NCBI RefSeq assembly: GCF_901827185.1
Contig: NZ_LR594672.1
Span: 124,001-188,000, forward strand
Source of the DNA: Variovorax sp. PBL-E5
GTDB lineage: Bacteria; Pseudomonadota; Gammaproteobacteria; Burkholderiales; Burkholderiaceae_C
Reading direction: 5' to 3'
Length of the DNA: 64,000 nucleotides
The stretch's first letter is position 1; each line of letters opens with the position of its first letter. The position numbers and the translations under genes were made by a program. Shown here piece by piece: positions 40,718 through 49,188 of this stretch. Below the pieces are notes generated by a model. The model made no database searches and was not told the origin of the DNA. It worked only from the letters and a program-made list of their open reading frames with translations.

Positions 40718-41464
40718 GTGCCTTCATCGTACGCGCCCCTGTCGGCGCCAAATCTGTGCGTTCGCCTGCTTGCCGCAGCAATCCTCGCTGCCTCCGGGCT
40801 ATCCGCGCAAGCCCAGCCCGAGCCTCCCGAGCGCTTCAAGGTCGAGTGCGAGCGGCGGCTGGGGCTCGGCGCGGTCATCGTGGATTCGCTGCCCAGCGAG
40901 GTCGTCTACGAATTTGGCATGGGCGCTCAGGAGCTCACGCGAAAGGCGCCTCTGGGCGGCGCGGCTCACATCACGTTAGGGCTCACCCAAGCCAACTTTC
41001 AGTTGTCGTCGAGCTGGGAAGGACAAACCTTGGTCGACCGAGCAACCGGACTGGCTTGCGCCAGACCAAAGGTGAAGGTGCAGGTTCAGGTGGGGCCCCA
41101 ACGTGTGACGGTGGCCAAGGAGTTCCCGAAGGGCACCTGCGCATTCTGGGAGATTGCGGAACACGAGCTTCGCCATGTAAAGGCGAACCAGGCTCACGCG
41201 GAGAGGGTAGCTGACGAGCTCAAGGCCGCGCTGAGCCGCTCCTTCGGAAACCGCGTTTTCTACGGAACGCCGGGCGAGCTGCGGGTCGCGTTCACCGAGA
41301 ACCTCAAAAGCCAGTGGCTGCCGTGGGGCAAGAGCCGGTTCGATGGGGTAAAAGCTGCGCACCGGCAAATCGACTCACCCGCGGAGTACGCACGCAACAA
41401 CACGATGTGCGATGGAGAGGTGCCCCGGGCGCTCGGGGCTCCGTTCGCGCGCCGGCAGTCGTGA
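40718..41464 (+). CDS. secreted HExxH protein, possible zinc protease
   Basis: The 248-residue protein has a signal peptide (LLAAAILAASGLSAQA) and an HExxH motif as HELRH near residue 149, inside the helix CAFWEIAEHELRHVKANQAHAERVADEL. The layout, with beta strands before and helices after, resembles DUF922-type putative zinc proteases. A third ligand cannot be assigned. The start is GTG at 40718; the ribosome site is weak. Three cysteines are present. Confidence 0.55.
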   Translation: MPSSYAPLSAPNLCVRLLAAAILAASGLSAQAQPEPPERFKVECERRLGLGAVIVDSLPSEVVYEFGMGAQELTRKAPLGGAAHITLGLTQANFQLSSSWEGQTLVDRATGLACARPKVKVQVQVGPQRVTVAKEFPKGTCAFWEIAEHELRHVKANQAHAERVADELKAALSRSFGNRVFYGTPGELRVAFTENLKSQWLPWGKSRFDGVKAAHRQIDSPAEYARNNTMCDGEVPRALGAPFARRQS

Positions 41465-41509
41465 CGAAAGCCCTACGGTTTCCGCAACTGGCCGGCGGCG
41501 CGGCAGCCG

Positions 41510-41842
41510 CTAGAGAAGTGCGAACCCTATCGCGGTGTTTATCGCAGTTCTGACGGCCTTCAAGCCGGCGTTGAGCGCGTCCTCAATGATGAGCTGGGTC
41601 AGCCCTTCGACTGCGAGAAGGACTGTCTCAAATGAGTTCTTTTGAAACTGAACCAGCTCTTTCGCTCGTTGCTCCGAGATTTTTCCCTCGATGCGAAGCT
41701 TGGCGATGGTCGCAAGCCGCTGCGCCAGCACTTTTGACTCGGCCTCGAAGTACTCTCGCACTGCAGGCCACTTTGCCCCTACCGCGCCTTTGAAGCCGCT
41801 GACGATGTCAGCTCCAAGCTGGTCGACGTCAATGCCGCTCAT
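41510..41842 (-). CDS. small helical protein in an operon with a lipoprotein
   Basis: A 110-residue protein of amphipathic helices (EYFEAESKVLAQRLATIAKL, LIIEDALNAGLKAVRTAINTAIGFALL), the last hydrophobic. No domain recognised. It starts 11 nt after the upstream lipoprotein gene, so the two form an operon. The helix pattern suggests membrane association. Confidence 0.65.
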   Translation of the reverse strand: MSGIDVDQLGADIVSGFKGAVGAKWPAVREYFEAESKVLAQRLATIAKLRIEGKISEQRAKELVQFQKNSFETVLLAVEGLTQLIIEDALNAGLKAVRTAINTAIGFALL

Positions 41843-41853
41843 TTCGTAGCTCC

Positions 41854-42369
41854 TTACTTCGCAGGTGTTTTGGCGGGCGTTGGGGGCGCGACCGCCTTCG
41901 ATTCATCTGGATTCTCTGTGCGACGCTTCGCGAGTTCGAAGGTCAAGATTGCCGTGAACTGAGAGTTGAACCCGTCCCGGACGAGCGGAATTTCAGCTTT
42001 CGAAATGCCGTCCTGGTGCATCTTCTGGAAAAGGTCGTAGTTAGTCTGCAATGTGTCGAGCTGCCGGACTGTCAGGCTGTTCCGGGACGTGGCGTCTGCG
42101 CGCACGCGCAAGGAACTGACAGCCACCTTGGTCTCGCCGTAGAACGCTTCGTTGCCCTTGTACGGCAGCGCTTTGTCCCCCGGTCCGGACGTCAGCTTGA
42201 CCAGGTACGTCTCGGTGCTCTTTTGCAGTGCGGTGACGCCGTCATCGATTTGCTTGTCGTAGGTCCCTACCAGGCGGATGTCTGCACAGCCAGCGAGGAC
42301 CGACAGCACCAAAGCGATGAACCAGATGCGTGTTGCCTGTGCGTACGCGAGAGGAGAGGATGTTCGCAT
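41854..42369 (-). CDS. lipoprotein of unknown function
   Basis: A 171-residue protein with a signal region and lipobox LAGC near residue 27, a helical body (YDKQIDDGVTALQKSTETYLVKL) and a proline-rich lysine tail. It heads the two-gene operon and has a good sigma70 promoter (TTGACG-N16-TATTGT), unlike the shared promoter of most neighbours. Function unknown; the helical body could wrap a partner. Confidence 0.7.
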   Translation of the reverse strand: MRTSSPLAYAQATRIWFIALVLSVLAGCADIRLVGTYDKQIDDGVTALQKSTETYLVKLTSGPGDKALPYKGNEAFYGETKVAVSSLRVRADATSRNSLTVRQLDTLQTNYDLFQKMHQDGISKAEIPLVRDGFNSQFTAILTFELAKRRTENPDESKAVAPPTPAKTPAK

Positions 42370-42398
42370 TGTTTTGCCCCGATTTCTGTGCCGAGCTG

Positions 42399-42426
42399 AC
42401 AATACACGCCGCTTTCGCGACGTCAA
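42399..42426 (-). promoter_or_regulatory. sigma70-type promoter
   Basis: Minus strand TTGACG, 16 nt, TATTGT, about 30 nt before the lipoprotein ATG at 42369. Confidence 0.65.
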
Positions 42427-42597
42427 TCCACATTTGTGAGGAGGGACGTTGGCGAAGGCGCCGAGGTACACCTGCCCTCGGGGCGTGCCGCCGGGCTTGT
42501 CTTCAAGTTAGCCGCCGGCGCTAAGCCGCCCATTTGGGGTCCTGGGCGGGGCCGTCGCAAAACGCGGAAGGTCAACTCAACAGAATAGGACGCTCTC

Positions 42598-43029
42598 ATG
42601 CCCGATATCAAACGTTCCCCCATCGACGCCACCACGACGGGCTTCCAGGCCCTCCCTCGCGGCACAAAACTCGTGAAGGGAGCTGACGGGGTTGGAGTGC
42701 AGCTTCCGCTTCCCGCAGAATCGGCTCGCCTCAGCGCTTTGTCACTTGCCAGAACCCTGGCAAGGTTGGGCGTGCCCGTCGCTGACCCGGAAGTTGACAA
42801 GCGCGTGAAGGATATCTCGCGGTTCGTGTCGAGCTTTGGCGCGGGCGTAGTTCGGTACGCTCTCCTTGGCTCCTCAATGAGCCGGTTCGTCTCCTCATCC
42901 CCGAATTTCGAGGGAATTCCTCGATTCGGCGGCGAAGGAACCGCGACCGGTCGGATTTCCTCCCACCGCGCTCGACAAGCCAGCAACTACCCGCAATCAG
43001 CCGAAGGTGCGCGCTACTACAAGCGCTGA
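42598..43029 (+). CDS. hypothetical protein
   Basis: A 143-residue basic protein with a helical middle (ESARLSALSLARTLARLG) and a Ser/Gly/Arg-rich C-terminus. No domain recognised. The ATG is preceded by GGACG at a suitable distance. A terminator follows. Confidence 0.55.
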   Translation: MPDIKRSPIDATTTGFQALPRGTKLVKGADGVGVQLPLPAESARLSALSLARTLARLGVPVADPEVDKRVKDISRFVSSFGAGVVRYALLGSSMSRFVSSSPNFEGIPRFGGEGTATGRISSHRARQASNYPQSAEGARYYKR

Positions 43030-43048
43030 AAGCCCACACGTCATTCCA

Positions 43049-43083
43049 GGGCCTCCTGCGTACGCACGGAGGCCCTTTCTTTC
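43049..43083 (+). terminator. intrinsic terminator
   Basis: GGGCCTCC/GGAGGCCC stem followed by TTTCTTTC. Confidence 0.85.
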
Positions 43084-43164
43084 GAGGAAATGGAACGGGA
43101 GGCGAACAACACCGCCGCCCCGGGGCGTCAGAGCTTGGCCAAATGAAGCGCTAAAGGAGCCTTG

Positions 43165-43176
43165 CTATAGGCGCCC
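43165..43176 (+). promoter_or_regulatory. CTATAG promoter giving a leaderless transcript
   Basis: CTATAG, 6 nt, ATG of the gene at 43177. Confidence 0.5.
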
Positions 43177-43559
43177 ATGAAAGCCCCAACCACCTTTGCC
43201 GCCAGCCGGGCCTCGAGCTTCGACGTCTTCTACCGATACGAAGATGTCCGCTATGCGCCATCGCTCGACGAGTTCGATAACCCAATCGGGGAAGGTCGAG
43301 TGGACATCCTCTGTCGAGAGTTCCTGGTGACCAAGCAAACTGCGAGGGGCGTCTGGCTAGATGTTCACGGCGCGCCGAAGTTCGTTCGGCTGTCTGCCAA
43401 CAAGCGGTACGCCTGCCCGACCAAGGAAGAGGCCGCGGCATCCCTCATTGCTCGCAAGCGGGCGCAGGTCCGCATCTACGAAGGCCGCGCCATGCGGCAC
43501 GGAAAGCGCTCGACCTGGCCGAGATGCTGCTTGCGACGCCGGACCCGGCTGCTGACTAG
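43177..43559 (+). pseudogene. hypothetical gene with a frameshift near its 3' end
   Basis: The first 105 codons read well (FDVFYRYEDVRYAP, KFVRLSANKRYACPTKEEAA, ARKRAQVRIYEGRA); the RYACPTKEEA ending is familiar from conserved phage and plasmid proteins. From about 43490 the frame becomes Arg/Ser-rich and runs on to 43833, while the frame shifted by one base gives ARKALDLAEMLLATPDPAAD and stops at 43559. One base seems to be missing or extra at about 43485-43492. There is no ribosome site, fitting a leaderless start. Confidence 0.55.
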
Positions 43560-43687
43560 CTCGACTGCGGGCCGCGGCGGATTCTTACCCCTGGCTGCGC
43601 GCGAGGGCGCATCTTCAAGGGCCGCCGCGTTGGTCGTTGCATGCGGGCGCGCCGCCGCACCGGGCCTGTGCGGCCAGGCCCCGATTG

Positions 43688-43703
43688 CTAGACCAAGCAG
43701 GCA
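43688..43703 (+). promoter_or_regulatory. CTAGAC-N5-AGGCA shared promoter
   Basis: CTAGAC, 5 nt, AGGCAAACTCTG, then the ATG at 43722. Confidence 0.6.
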
Positions 43704-43721
43704 AACTCTGAAAACCGAGAC

Positions 43722-44546
43722 ATGTACACATCTATTTCGTTCACCGGCCTCAAAAGGTCCCCGCTGTTCGGCTACGCGGCCCAGCTTCCATTTTTTGCTG
43801 GACGCAAGAAGCTTGACTTCAAGCCGGGCCTGAACATTCTTTTCGGCCCCAACGGTTGCGGCAAGACCACAGTCCTGCGCATCCTCAGCGACACGATGTG
43901 CGCCACACAAGGTGGGGTATCCGCCATCACAGAGGAGTCGCTGCGCTCGACCATCGAGGCACCGTTCCAAAAGGCGGCCGTGGACGGCATCGGGCTCAAG
44001 GTGACACACGACGGGCAGCCCGCGGTGTTCGTCGACAGCCGGAAGCAAATTGGCGTCAGTGGGGGCTCCTTCGATGACGACTTTCTGAGGGAGGGCATCA
44101 TGTCGAAGCTTTCGGAACGCGAGGCCAGCCACGGCCAGGTGTCGGTCCAGCGCATCAATAGGGCCCTCGCTATCCTGGCGGGGAAAGCCAAGATGCCGAC
44201 GGATATCGTCCGAAAGGTGGGCGCCGGCAACCTGAACAGTGTCTGGAAGCCCAAGCTGGAATTGATTGAGCGGAGAATGGCCGCGTCCATCGAGCCCGGG
44301 CAACCGAGCATTCTGCTCGACGAACCGGAGAGCAACTTCTCGATTGAGTGGCAATCACAGCTGTGGCATGCGTTTGCCCAGGAGCGCTCTACGGCGAGCT
44401 TTCAAATCATCGTGGCCACGCATTCGGTTTTTGCGCTGGGCATTTCCGGCGCGAACTACGTTGAATTCACGCTTGGCGCGCTAGCTAAAGCTAAGGACGC
44501 ACTACTTGCAAAGGCGCGCGGCTTGAGCGCCGAGCCCACTGCTTAA
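43722..44546 (+). CDS. ABC/OLD-like single-domain ATPase
   Basis: The 274-residue protein has Walker A GPNGCGKTT near residue 43, a Walker B ILLDEPESNF near 203 and a switch histidine in VATHS near 233. It has no membrane domain and no TOPRIM domain, so it is closest to the AAA_21/RecF-like ATPases that work with an effector in plasmid and defence systems. No obvious effector adjoins; the next gene codes for a 37-residue membrane peptide. The shared promoter precedes it. Confidence 0.85.
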   Translation: MYTSISFTGLKRSPLFGYAAQLPFFAGRKKLDFKPGLNILFGPNGCGKTTVLRILSDTMCATQGGVSAITEESLRSTIEAPFQKAAVDGIGLKVTHDGQPAVFVDSRKQIGVSGGSFDDDFLREGIMSKLSEREASHGQVSVQRINRALAILAGKAKMPTDIVRKVGAGNLNSVWKPKLELIERRMAASIEPGQPSILLDEPESNFSIEWQSQLWHAFAQERSTASFQIIVATHSVFALGISGANYVEFTLGALAKAKDALLAKARGLSAEPTA

Positions 44547-44557
44547 CATTCAAACGA

Positions 44558-44580
44558 ACGCCGGCCGAGCCGGCGTTTTC
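44558..44580 (+). terminator. intrinsic terminator
   Basis: An 8-bp stem ACGCCGGC/GCCGGCGT followed by TTTTC. Confidence 0.88.
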
Positions 44581-44705
44581 TTCGTTTGCGAGTGATGCGT
44601 GGCGGCGCAGCCAGTGGTGTTGCGGGCGTGTTGGGCGCCCTAAAGCGTGGGGCAGGGAGGTGGTTGGTTTCAGGGGCTTGGTTGTTGTAGAGAAGCTAAA
44701 AGCTA

Positions 44706-44733
44706 TTGCTAAATTCTAAAACCCTGCTACAAT
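44706..44733 (+). promoter_or_regulatory. sigma70-type promoter
   Basis: TTGCTA, 16 nt, TACAAT; the ATG at 44741 is only 7 nt after the -10 box, so the mRNA is leaderless or nearly so. Confidence 0.6.
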
Positions 44734-44740
44734 TCGCATC

Positions 44741-44854
44741 ATGGAACTTCAATATCTCCTCTGCGCAGTCGTCGTTACCGGACTTTTCGTGTTCCTGTTC
44801 CCGAATACCTTTGGAAACGGCAACGAAGAGTTCGACAAGAGCATCGGCTACTGA
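44741..44854 (+). CDS. 37-residue single-span membrane peptide
   Basis: A short protein with one hydrophobic helix (LLCAVVVTGLFVFLF) and the C-terminal tail GNGNEEFDKSIGY. A strong promoter just upstream and a strong terminator just downstream make the unit convincing. The end of the helix and tail (FP...G.GNEEF) recur in the 86-residue membrane protein at 63410. Function unknown. Confidence 0.65.
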   Translation: MELQYLLCAVVVTGLFVFLFPNTFGNGNEEFDKSIGY

Positions 44855-44882
44855 CCGCCCCGGGGAAGGTTCCCCCTCGACG

Positions 44883-44905
44883 GCCCCGCCTTTGCGGGGC
44901 TTTTT
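44883..44905 (+). terminator. intrinsic terminator
   Basis: GCCCCGC-CTTT-GCGGGGC followed by five T. Confidence 0.92.
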
Positions 44906-44950
44906 GTCGTCTGGCGCGTGGTTGGTGCGACTGCGTCGGGTCGCCGCTAG

Positions 44951-45000
44951 CTATACAACGTATGAGCAGCTGTTGCTCATCGGGTCGACGGACTCGTTAA
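44951..45000 (+). other. promoter-like CTATAC box with a leaderless 12-codon frame
   Basis: CTATAC is followed by exactly 5 nt and an ATG (44962) that opens a 12-codon frame ending at TAA (45000). It could be a leader peptide for the next gene or the real transcription start only. Confidence 0.3.
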
Positions 45001-45071
45001 CCATCCGCCGGGCTTCGACCACTTCGAGCCCGAGGGGCTCGGATGACGCGGCAAGGCGGACATTCTCGAGA

Positions 45072-45410
45072 ATGGAAAACATGCAGGAACTTGCAAAGGT
45101 GTTGGGGTCGATGAACTTCTTCCTTCAGCTCGCGCTGTTGGCAGGCGTCATCTACGCATCGCGCGATGCCATGGAACGCTTGCTCGCTCTGCGTGCCCAA
45201 GGGTTCGTGAAGACGGCGCCCGCGGTCGCGCTCATCGCTGGATGGGCATTCGGCGGCTATATGCTGGCCGGCCCGCTCTGCGCATTCGGGGCAGGCCTGG
45301 TCACTGCCTTGGGCATCGGGGTGTACGGCAGCGTCAAGCGCGAGCTGAAAGCTCGGGCCGCTCAGCAGCAGTGGCGACCCGCCCAGGACGCGGACATTCA
45401 CGACAGGTAG
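45072..45410 (+). CDS. membrane protein of unknown function
   Basis: A 112-residue protein with three hydrophobic segments (FFLQLALLAGVIYA, APAVALIAGWAFGGYML, AFGAGLVTALGIGVYG) and a charged C-terminus. Two ATGs, 45072 and 45081, are possible; no strong ribosome site decides. A longer frame upstream is Arg/Ser-rich and not believed. No family recognised. Confidence 0.55.
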   Translation: MENMQELAKVLGSMNFFLQLALLAGVIYASRDAMERLLALRAQGFVKTAPAVALIAGWAFGGYMLAGPLCAFGAGLVTALGIGVYGSVKRELKARAAQQQWRPAQDADIHDR

Positions 45411-45425
45411 CGCTGTCTGATTCGG

Positions 45426-45450
45426 GGCCCTCATCATGAGGGCCTTTTTT
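45426..45450 (+). terminator. intrinsic terminator
   Basis: A 9-bp stem GGCCCTCAT/ATGAGGGCC followed by six T. Confidence 0.92.
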
Positions 45451-45488
45451 CGGCCCTTGCCCTCCCGCCTCGAGCTAAACCGTCCTGT

Positions 45489-45504
45489 CTAGACTGTGCA
45501 GGAC
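45489..45504 (+). promoter_or_regulatory. CTAGAC-N5-AGGAC shared promoter
   Basis: CTAGAC, 5 nt, AGGACAATC, then GGAG and the ATG at 45526. Confidence 0.65.
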
Positions 45505-45525
45505 AATCATCAATGGAGATTTGAC

Positions 45526-46632
45526 ATGGGCGGAAACGCACTAAATGGCATCCGGCATACGCGGCGCTTCAGCGCCGCTGAGTACCACCCCCTTGTTTCC
45601 GACGTGTTGGGCCGGGTGCAAACCATCGTGGGCCCCAACCGGCGCGCTGCAGTCATCCCGGCGTACCGGGCCAAGGAGTCGTTCGGGGACATGGATGTCC
45701 TCGTAGAAGTGACGGACGGCTCTGCGTTCGACTTTCGGCATTCCCTTGCCCGCGCATTCGGCATCGACTACCTGGTCAGTGACGGCTCGCCGGTAAACCA
45801 GCTTGATGCGCCGGTCGAAGCTGAAGTCGCGGTTCGCACCGTTGCTCAGCTTGCGGCATCGGGCAAGACGTACAGCTTTGCCTTCAACGAGCTTCAGGTC
45901 GACATTCTGCCAACGTCGCCGCTGGCGTTTGACACCTCGCTTTCCTACTACGGGTACAACGACTGCGGGAACCTCCTGGGACGGGTCGTGCACTCCTTCG
46001 GGATGAAGCTCGGGCACCTGGGCTTGCTCTACCCCTTCAAAAGCGGAACCCACGAATTCACAGAACTGCTGGTGGAACGCGACTGGAGGACCATCCTTCC
46101 CGCGTTCGGATGGCAGTACGAAACCTGGGCGGCTGGCTTCGACACGCTCGAGGACATCTTTCGCTTCGTCGCGAGCACTCCGTTCTTCAACCCTGACATC
46201 TTTCAGCTGCACAACCGAAACGCTAAGAGCCGGGTGCGCGACAGAAAGCGAACCAGCTACAAGGGTTTCCTTGCCTGGCTCGAAGAGCAGCCCGCTGGGA
46301 GCTTGCCCGCCTATCCGTATGACGCTGCGAAGGACAAGTACCTTCCGATGTTGATGGAGCGGCTGGAGGGGTGCGGCTTTCGCGAGCGCTACGCCGCAAC
46401 CGCGGCCGAGTTCCGGAACTGGAATGAAGCGCGAGCGCGGTTTTGTGGCGAAGTGGTGCGCGATTGGTCGGGGCTGGACGGGCGAGACCTGGCCGGCTTG
46501 ATGACCGATGTGCGCACTGCGATGGGGAGCAACCCTGCCGAAGTCCAGGCGTACGTGCTGTCGCACAGCGACGCGCAATTGAAGGAGTTGGTCACCCAAT
46601 GGTCTCGCCAGCGCTTGAACGCCGCAGTTTGA
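45526..46632 (+). CDS. Pol beta-fold nucleotidyltransferase
   Basis: The 368-residue protein starts MGGNAL and has the nucleotidyltransferase site SFGDMDVLVEV near residues 53-63 (GDxD) with a third carboxylate in ELQVDILP near 128. A helical C-terminal half follows. I recognise the MGGNAx start from large-phage and plasmid proteins. It may add nucleotides to RNA, a protein or a small molecule. The ATG at 45526 has GGAG; a GTG 30 nt upstream lies within the promoter and is rejected. Confidence 0.75.
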   Translation: MGGNALNGIRHTRRFSAAEYHPLVSDVLGRVQTIVGPNRRAAVIPAYRAKESFGDMDVLVEVTDGSAFDFRHSLARAFGIDYLVSDGSPVNQLDAPVEAEVAVRTVAQLAASGKTYSFAFNELQVDILPTSPLAFDTSLSYYGYNDCGNLLGRVVHSFGMKLGHLGLLYPFKSGTHEFTELLVERDWRTILPAFGWQYETWAAGFDTLEDIFRFVASTPFFNPDIFQLHNRNAKSRVRDRKRTSYKGFLAWLEEQPAGSLPAYPYDAAKDKYLPMLMERLEGCGFRERYAATAAEFRNWNEARARFCGEVVRDWSGLDGRDLAGLMTDVRTAMGSNPAEVQAYVLSHSDAQLKELVTQWSRQRLNAAV

Positions 46633-46678
46633 TTCACACCACGAGTGCAGCCCAGCCTGTTGCGCGCGCTCACCCTTC

Positions 46679-46715
46679 AACGCCGACCATGAACCTGGTC
46701 GGCGTTTCCTTTTTC
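46679..46715 (+). terminator. intrinsic terminator
   Basis: CGCCGACC/GGTCGGCG stem followed by TTTCCTTTTT. Confidence 0.9.
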
Positions 46716-47132
46716 CGAGTTCGGCCCGTAGGCGGACCTGTCCGACGTCGCACACAACTTGCTCGCGCCCCGGAGGGTCCGCGCAGCTCTTGTGGTTCTC
46801 ACCATGTGTGCGCTTCGTGGTGTCGCCGTTCTCGGGGCAACGCCGTTCTACCATGCCCCCTGGGCGCGATTTCTCGGGCTCATTGCCGGACAGCACTGGG
46901 CGTACTGGCCGTCGTCTACGGTTCAGTGTGGCTGCTCTTGCGTGGGCGCGCGTCGGGAGCTTGGCCTTTCCTGGCGGCCGCCCGGTAACCGGCCGGTACC
47001 GTAATCATGTTCAGGCCTGTGGTTGCTACGACCTACTAGGAGCTCTGGCTGCTATAGCACTCTCCCCGGCCACTCAGCAGTCACTGCGAGGCGATTGCAC
47101 GGTTATCCCGAATAGACGCGCGCGGGCGGACG
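46716..47132. other. intergenic region with a possible broken membrane-protein gene
   Basis: Besides the frames described at 46759, I see no supported gene, terminator or RNA. A GCTATAG box occurs near 47051 without a gene behind it. Confidence 0.35.
46759..46989 (+). pseudogene. possible frameshifted small membrane protein
   Basis: One frame (TTG at 46759) reads RVRAALVVLTMCALRG...APWARFLGLIAGQHWAYW and then turns unlikely, while the next frame continues with VVYGSVWLLLRGRASGAWPF and stops at 46988. Together they would make a small membrane protein of two helices with one indel. There is no good start codon, so it may be a remnant. Confidence 0.25.
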
Positions 47133-47522
47133 TCAGGTAAGGAATCGCTCGGCGTGGAGCGGTGACGGAACCAGGCAGACCGCGGAGCGGCCAAAGATTC
47201 GGTAACGGTTGCGGGCGACAAAGCGGTAGACTGCATCCCGAACCGGTGCAGGCACCAGCCACGCCGCCCACGCGAGCCGCCATGCCCCGCCGACTACGTG
47301 AAGCACGCGCAGGATGGCCGCCGTATGCTGCCAAGTCTGCGTCCCGTCCACAAGCAGAAGTGTTTCCAGTCCACTGACCTTCAGCCCGGCTGTCGCCAGC
47401 AGGCGCCGCCCGGTCTCGCCTTGTATCGAAGCGAACTGGAACACGGCGTCCTTGTCGTGCTTCAGGAGGAACTGGACCCAACCATTGCACAGGAGGCACT
47501 GTGCGTCGAAGACGACAATCAC
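47133..47522 (-). CDS. DCC-family (DUF393) thiol-disulphide-like protein
   Basis: The 129-residue protein opens with VVFDAQCLLCNGWVQFLL, the DxxCxxC motif that names the DCC family, and has the RVLHVVGGAWRLAW and RNRYRIFGR segments typical of it. Thioredoxin-like activity is presumed from CxxC. The start is a GTG at 47522 with AGGAGG upstream and overlaps the stop of the DUF4166 gene as GTGA, so the two are coupled. Confidence 0.85.
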   Translation of the reverse strand: MIVVFDAQCLLCNGWVQFLLKHDKDAVFQFASIQGETGRRLLATAGLKVSGLETLLLVDGTQTWQHTAAILRVLHVVGGAWRLAWAAWLVPAPVRDAVYRFVARNRYRIFGRSAVCLVPSPLHAERFLT

Positions 47523-48049
47523 GTCGCCTCCTGGGTGGGAAGCACGAGGTAGCCTCGATACGCGACAACCAGGCCCGCGCCCGGCACAGTGGCGCGCACA
47601 TGAAAGTTCAGCCTGTTCGCCGTCCCCGTTTCTTCCGCGGTGACGCGCGGCATGAGCCACGTGGGGCAGCGAATGCCTGCAAACCACAGTTGCCGCAGGC
47701 GCATGACGAGCTTGCCCTCCACAGCTTCCAGTTGGAACGCCATGCGCGCAGTGCCCAGCTGCTCGACGATGCCTGGCGTGTCGAGTCGCAACGTTGAGCT
47801 CATCGCTGAGGCGGGAAACCTCCGCGTCCAGTGCTCGGTTGTCGGCGAGGCGTCCAGGCTGAATACCAGCGACCCGTGATTCTGACGACGCGGTGTACCG
47901 AGCATTCGGGCAAGCAGCTTGCCGGCCAGCGTGCTGGGTGCCTCGGTCTCAACGGCGCCGCGCAGCTCGTGGCAGCCCGCGAGCGTATGGAAGAGCCGCA
48001 CCTCCGGGTCGAGCGTGGTGAAGCTCGGCCCCATCGCGCGTTCATACAT
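47519..48049 (-). CDS. DUF4166-domain protein
   Basis: The 176-residue protein matches the DUF4166 layout: an N-terminal LDPEVRLFHTLAG, a Gly/Leu stretch (LAGKLLARMLGTP), HWTRRFPASAMSS near residue 75 and a C-terminal TANRLNFHVRATVPGAGLVVAYRGYL. In other bacteria this domain is often next to a DCC protein or an oxidoreductase, as here. Function unknown. The ATG at 48049 was chosen; a longer frame upstream is not protein-like. Confidence 0.75.
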   Translation of the reverse strand: MYERAMGPSFTTLDPEVRLFHTLAGCHELRGAVETEAPSTLAGKLLARMLGTPRRQNHGSLVFSLDASPTTEHWTRRFPASAMSSTLRLDTPGIVEQLGTARMAFQLEAVEGKLVMRLRQLWFAGIRCPTWLMPRVTAEETGTANRLNFHVRATVPGAGLVVAYRGYLVLPTQEAT

Positions 48050-48216
48050 AGAGGGTGTTCCTGTCAAGGCGCGGACCCCTGTCGAGCGCCTTGCTCGAAA
48101 ATCGGTGCGGATGCTGCGGGTGGACGTTTCAGGTGCATGCCGAAGTCTAGCCATCCGGGCTACGGCTAGCAGGGGCGCGATGCCTGCGACAATTCAGCCC
48201 TTGACCGGGACAGAGC

Positions 48217-48969
48217 GTGGCGAAACCGATTCAGCTATCCAACGGCCGAACCTGGCCAACACAGCGGGCAGCCCTAGACCATTTCAAGGCGATGCTGGCG
48301 CGCTATTCGGACGACGAACGCGTCGACAACCGGATGGACCATCTCGACTTGGTTGCGCTCCTAGACCGCTTCGACCTTTCGGTTACCGACGACGCTCCGA
48401 AGACCGGCGCCGGCGCGCGCTACTTCATGCGCAGGCTCAACGTCGGAGATGGCTACAGCTCTTCAGGCTTCTGGCTCGCCCGCATCGACGCCGAGCCGAC
48501 TGACTTCAGCTACATCGCTGCCCTCAAGGGAACGCCACGCTCGGACGCGAAGGAGTTCTACGACACCTGCATGGCCACGGTGCGGCCTGTGCTGACCGAA
48601 GCAAAGCTTGAGTTTTTCGCTGCCCACGCAGGCTTGGACGGACAGGTGCCCTGCGAGGTGACGGATGAGATGCTCACGCCAGAGCAAGCATTGATTGACC
48701 ATGCATGGCCAACGTTCGGCCAAATCGTCGGTGCATTCAGAGTCCATCAGGGATGGGCGACCGAGATTCCGGCAACGGCAATCCGCGCGCCTCACGGGGA
48801 CGAGCGCCAAAGCTCGTTCTCCGACCACGTTGTTGCGCAGGCGTTCTGCGATTTTCATCGCAGCGTCGCGACGCTCCGAGTGATTTCCGCACGGGGTGGT
48901 CCGGCGATGGAGGCTGAGAAGCGCAGAACAGTTGTCAAGCGCCCCGTCCCGCTCCCGCCGCGACCGTAG
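48217..48969 (+). CDS. DCL-family (DUF3223) protein
   Basis: The 250-residue protein begins with a GTG and carries the DUF3223 core: WPTQRAALDHFKAMLARYSDDERV, then GARYFMRR, GFWLARIDAEPTDFSY. The C-terminal half contains a HAWPTFGQIVGAF segment and FSDHVVAQAFCDFHRSVATLRVIS, which is the usual second half of bacterial DCL proteins. In plants DCL acts in rRNA processing; the bacterial role is unknown, possibly nucleic-acid binding. Confidence 0.75.
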   Translation: MAKPIQLSNGRTWPTQRAALDHFKAMLARYSDDERVDNRMDHLDLVALLDRFDLSVTDDAPKTGAGARYFMRRLNVGDGYSSSGFWLARIDAEPTDFSYIAALKGTPRSDAKEFYDTCMATVRPVLTEAKLEFFAAHAGLDGQVPCEVTDEMLTPEQALIDHAWPTFGQIVGAFRVHQGWATEIPATAIRAPHGDERQSSFSDHVVAQAFCDFHRSVATLRVISARGGPAMEAEKRRTVVKRPVPLPPRP

Positions 48970-49061
48970 GGTAACCGAGCCGCCGCCTCCTTGAGCAAGC
49001 GCCAAACTATGAGCCGTGAAAAAATCGCGCAGAGTTTTCCACCGAACCCGTGCATCACTCT

Positions 49062-49070
49062 GTGGATAAC
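49062..49070 (-). promoter_or_regulatory. perfect DnaA box
   Basis: TTATCCACA on the minus strand, in a 220-bp gap between genes. A single box is not evidence of an origin. Confidence 0.4.
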
Positions 49071-49188
49071 CGGTGTACTTCGCGCCGAACCCGCATCAGC
49101 GCTTGGTTTGAACAGAGTGCCTCCAAATCGAGCGGTCGACGTTCTGGACAACAGCGTGCACTTGACAAGGCTCGAAGTACTGCGCCCA

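Noticed and set aside
43560..43833. The long reading of the gene at 43177 to 43833
   Set aside because: After about 43490 the frame is Arg/Ser-rich and overlaps the ATPase gene; a frameshift explains it better.
45541..46896. A 451-codon minus-strand frame opposite the nucleotidyltransferase gene
   Set aside because: Antisense artefact; no motif, promoter or ribosome site.
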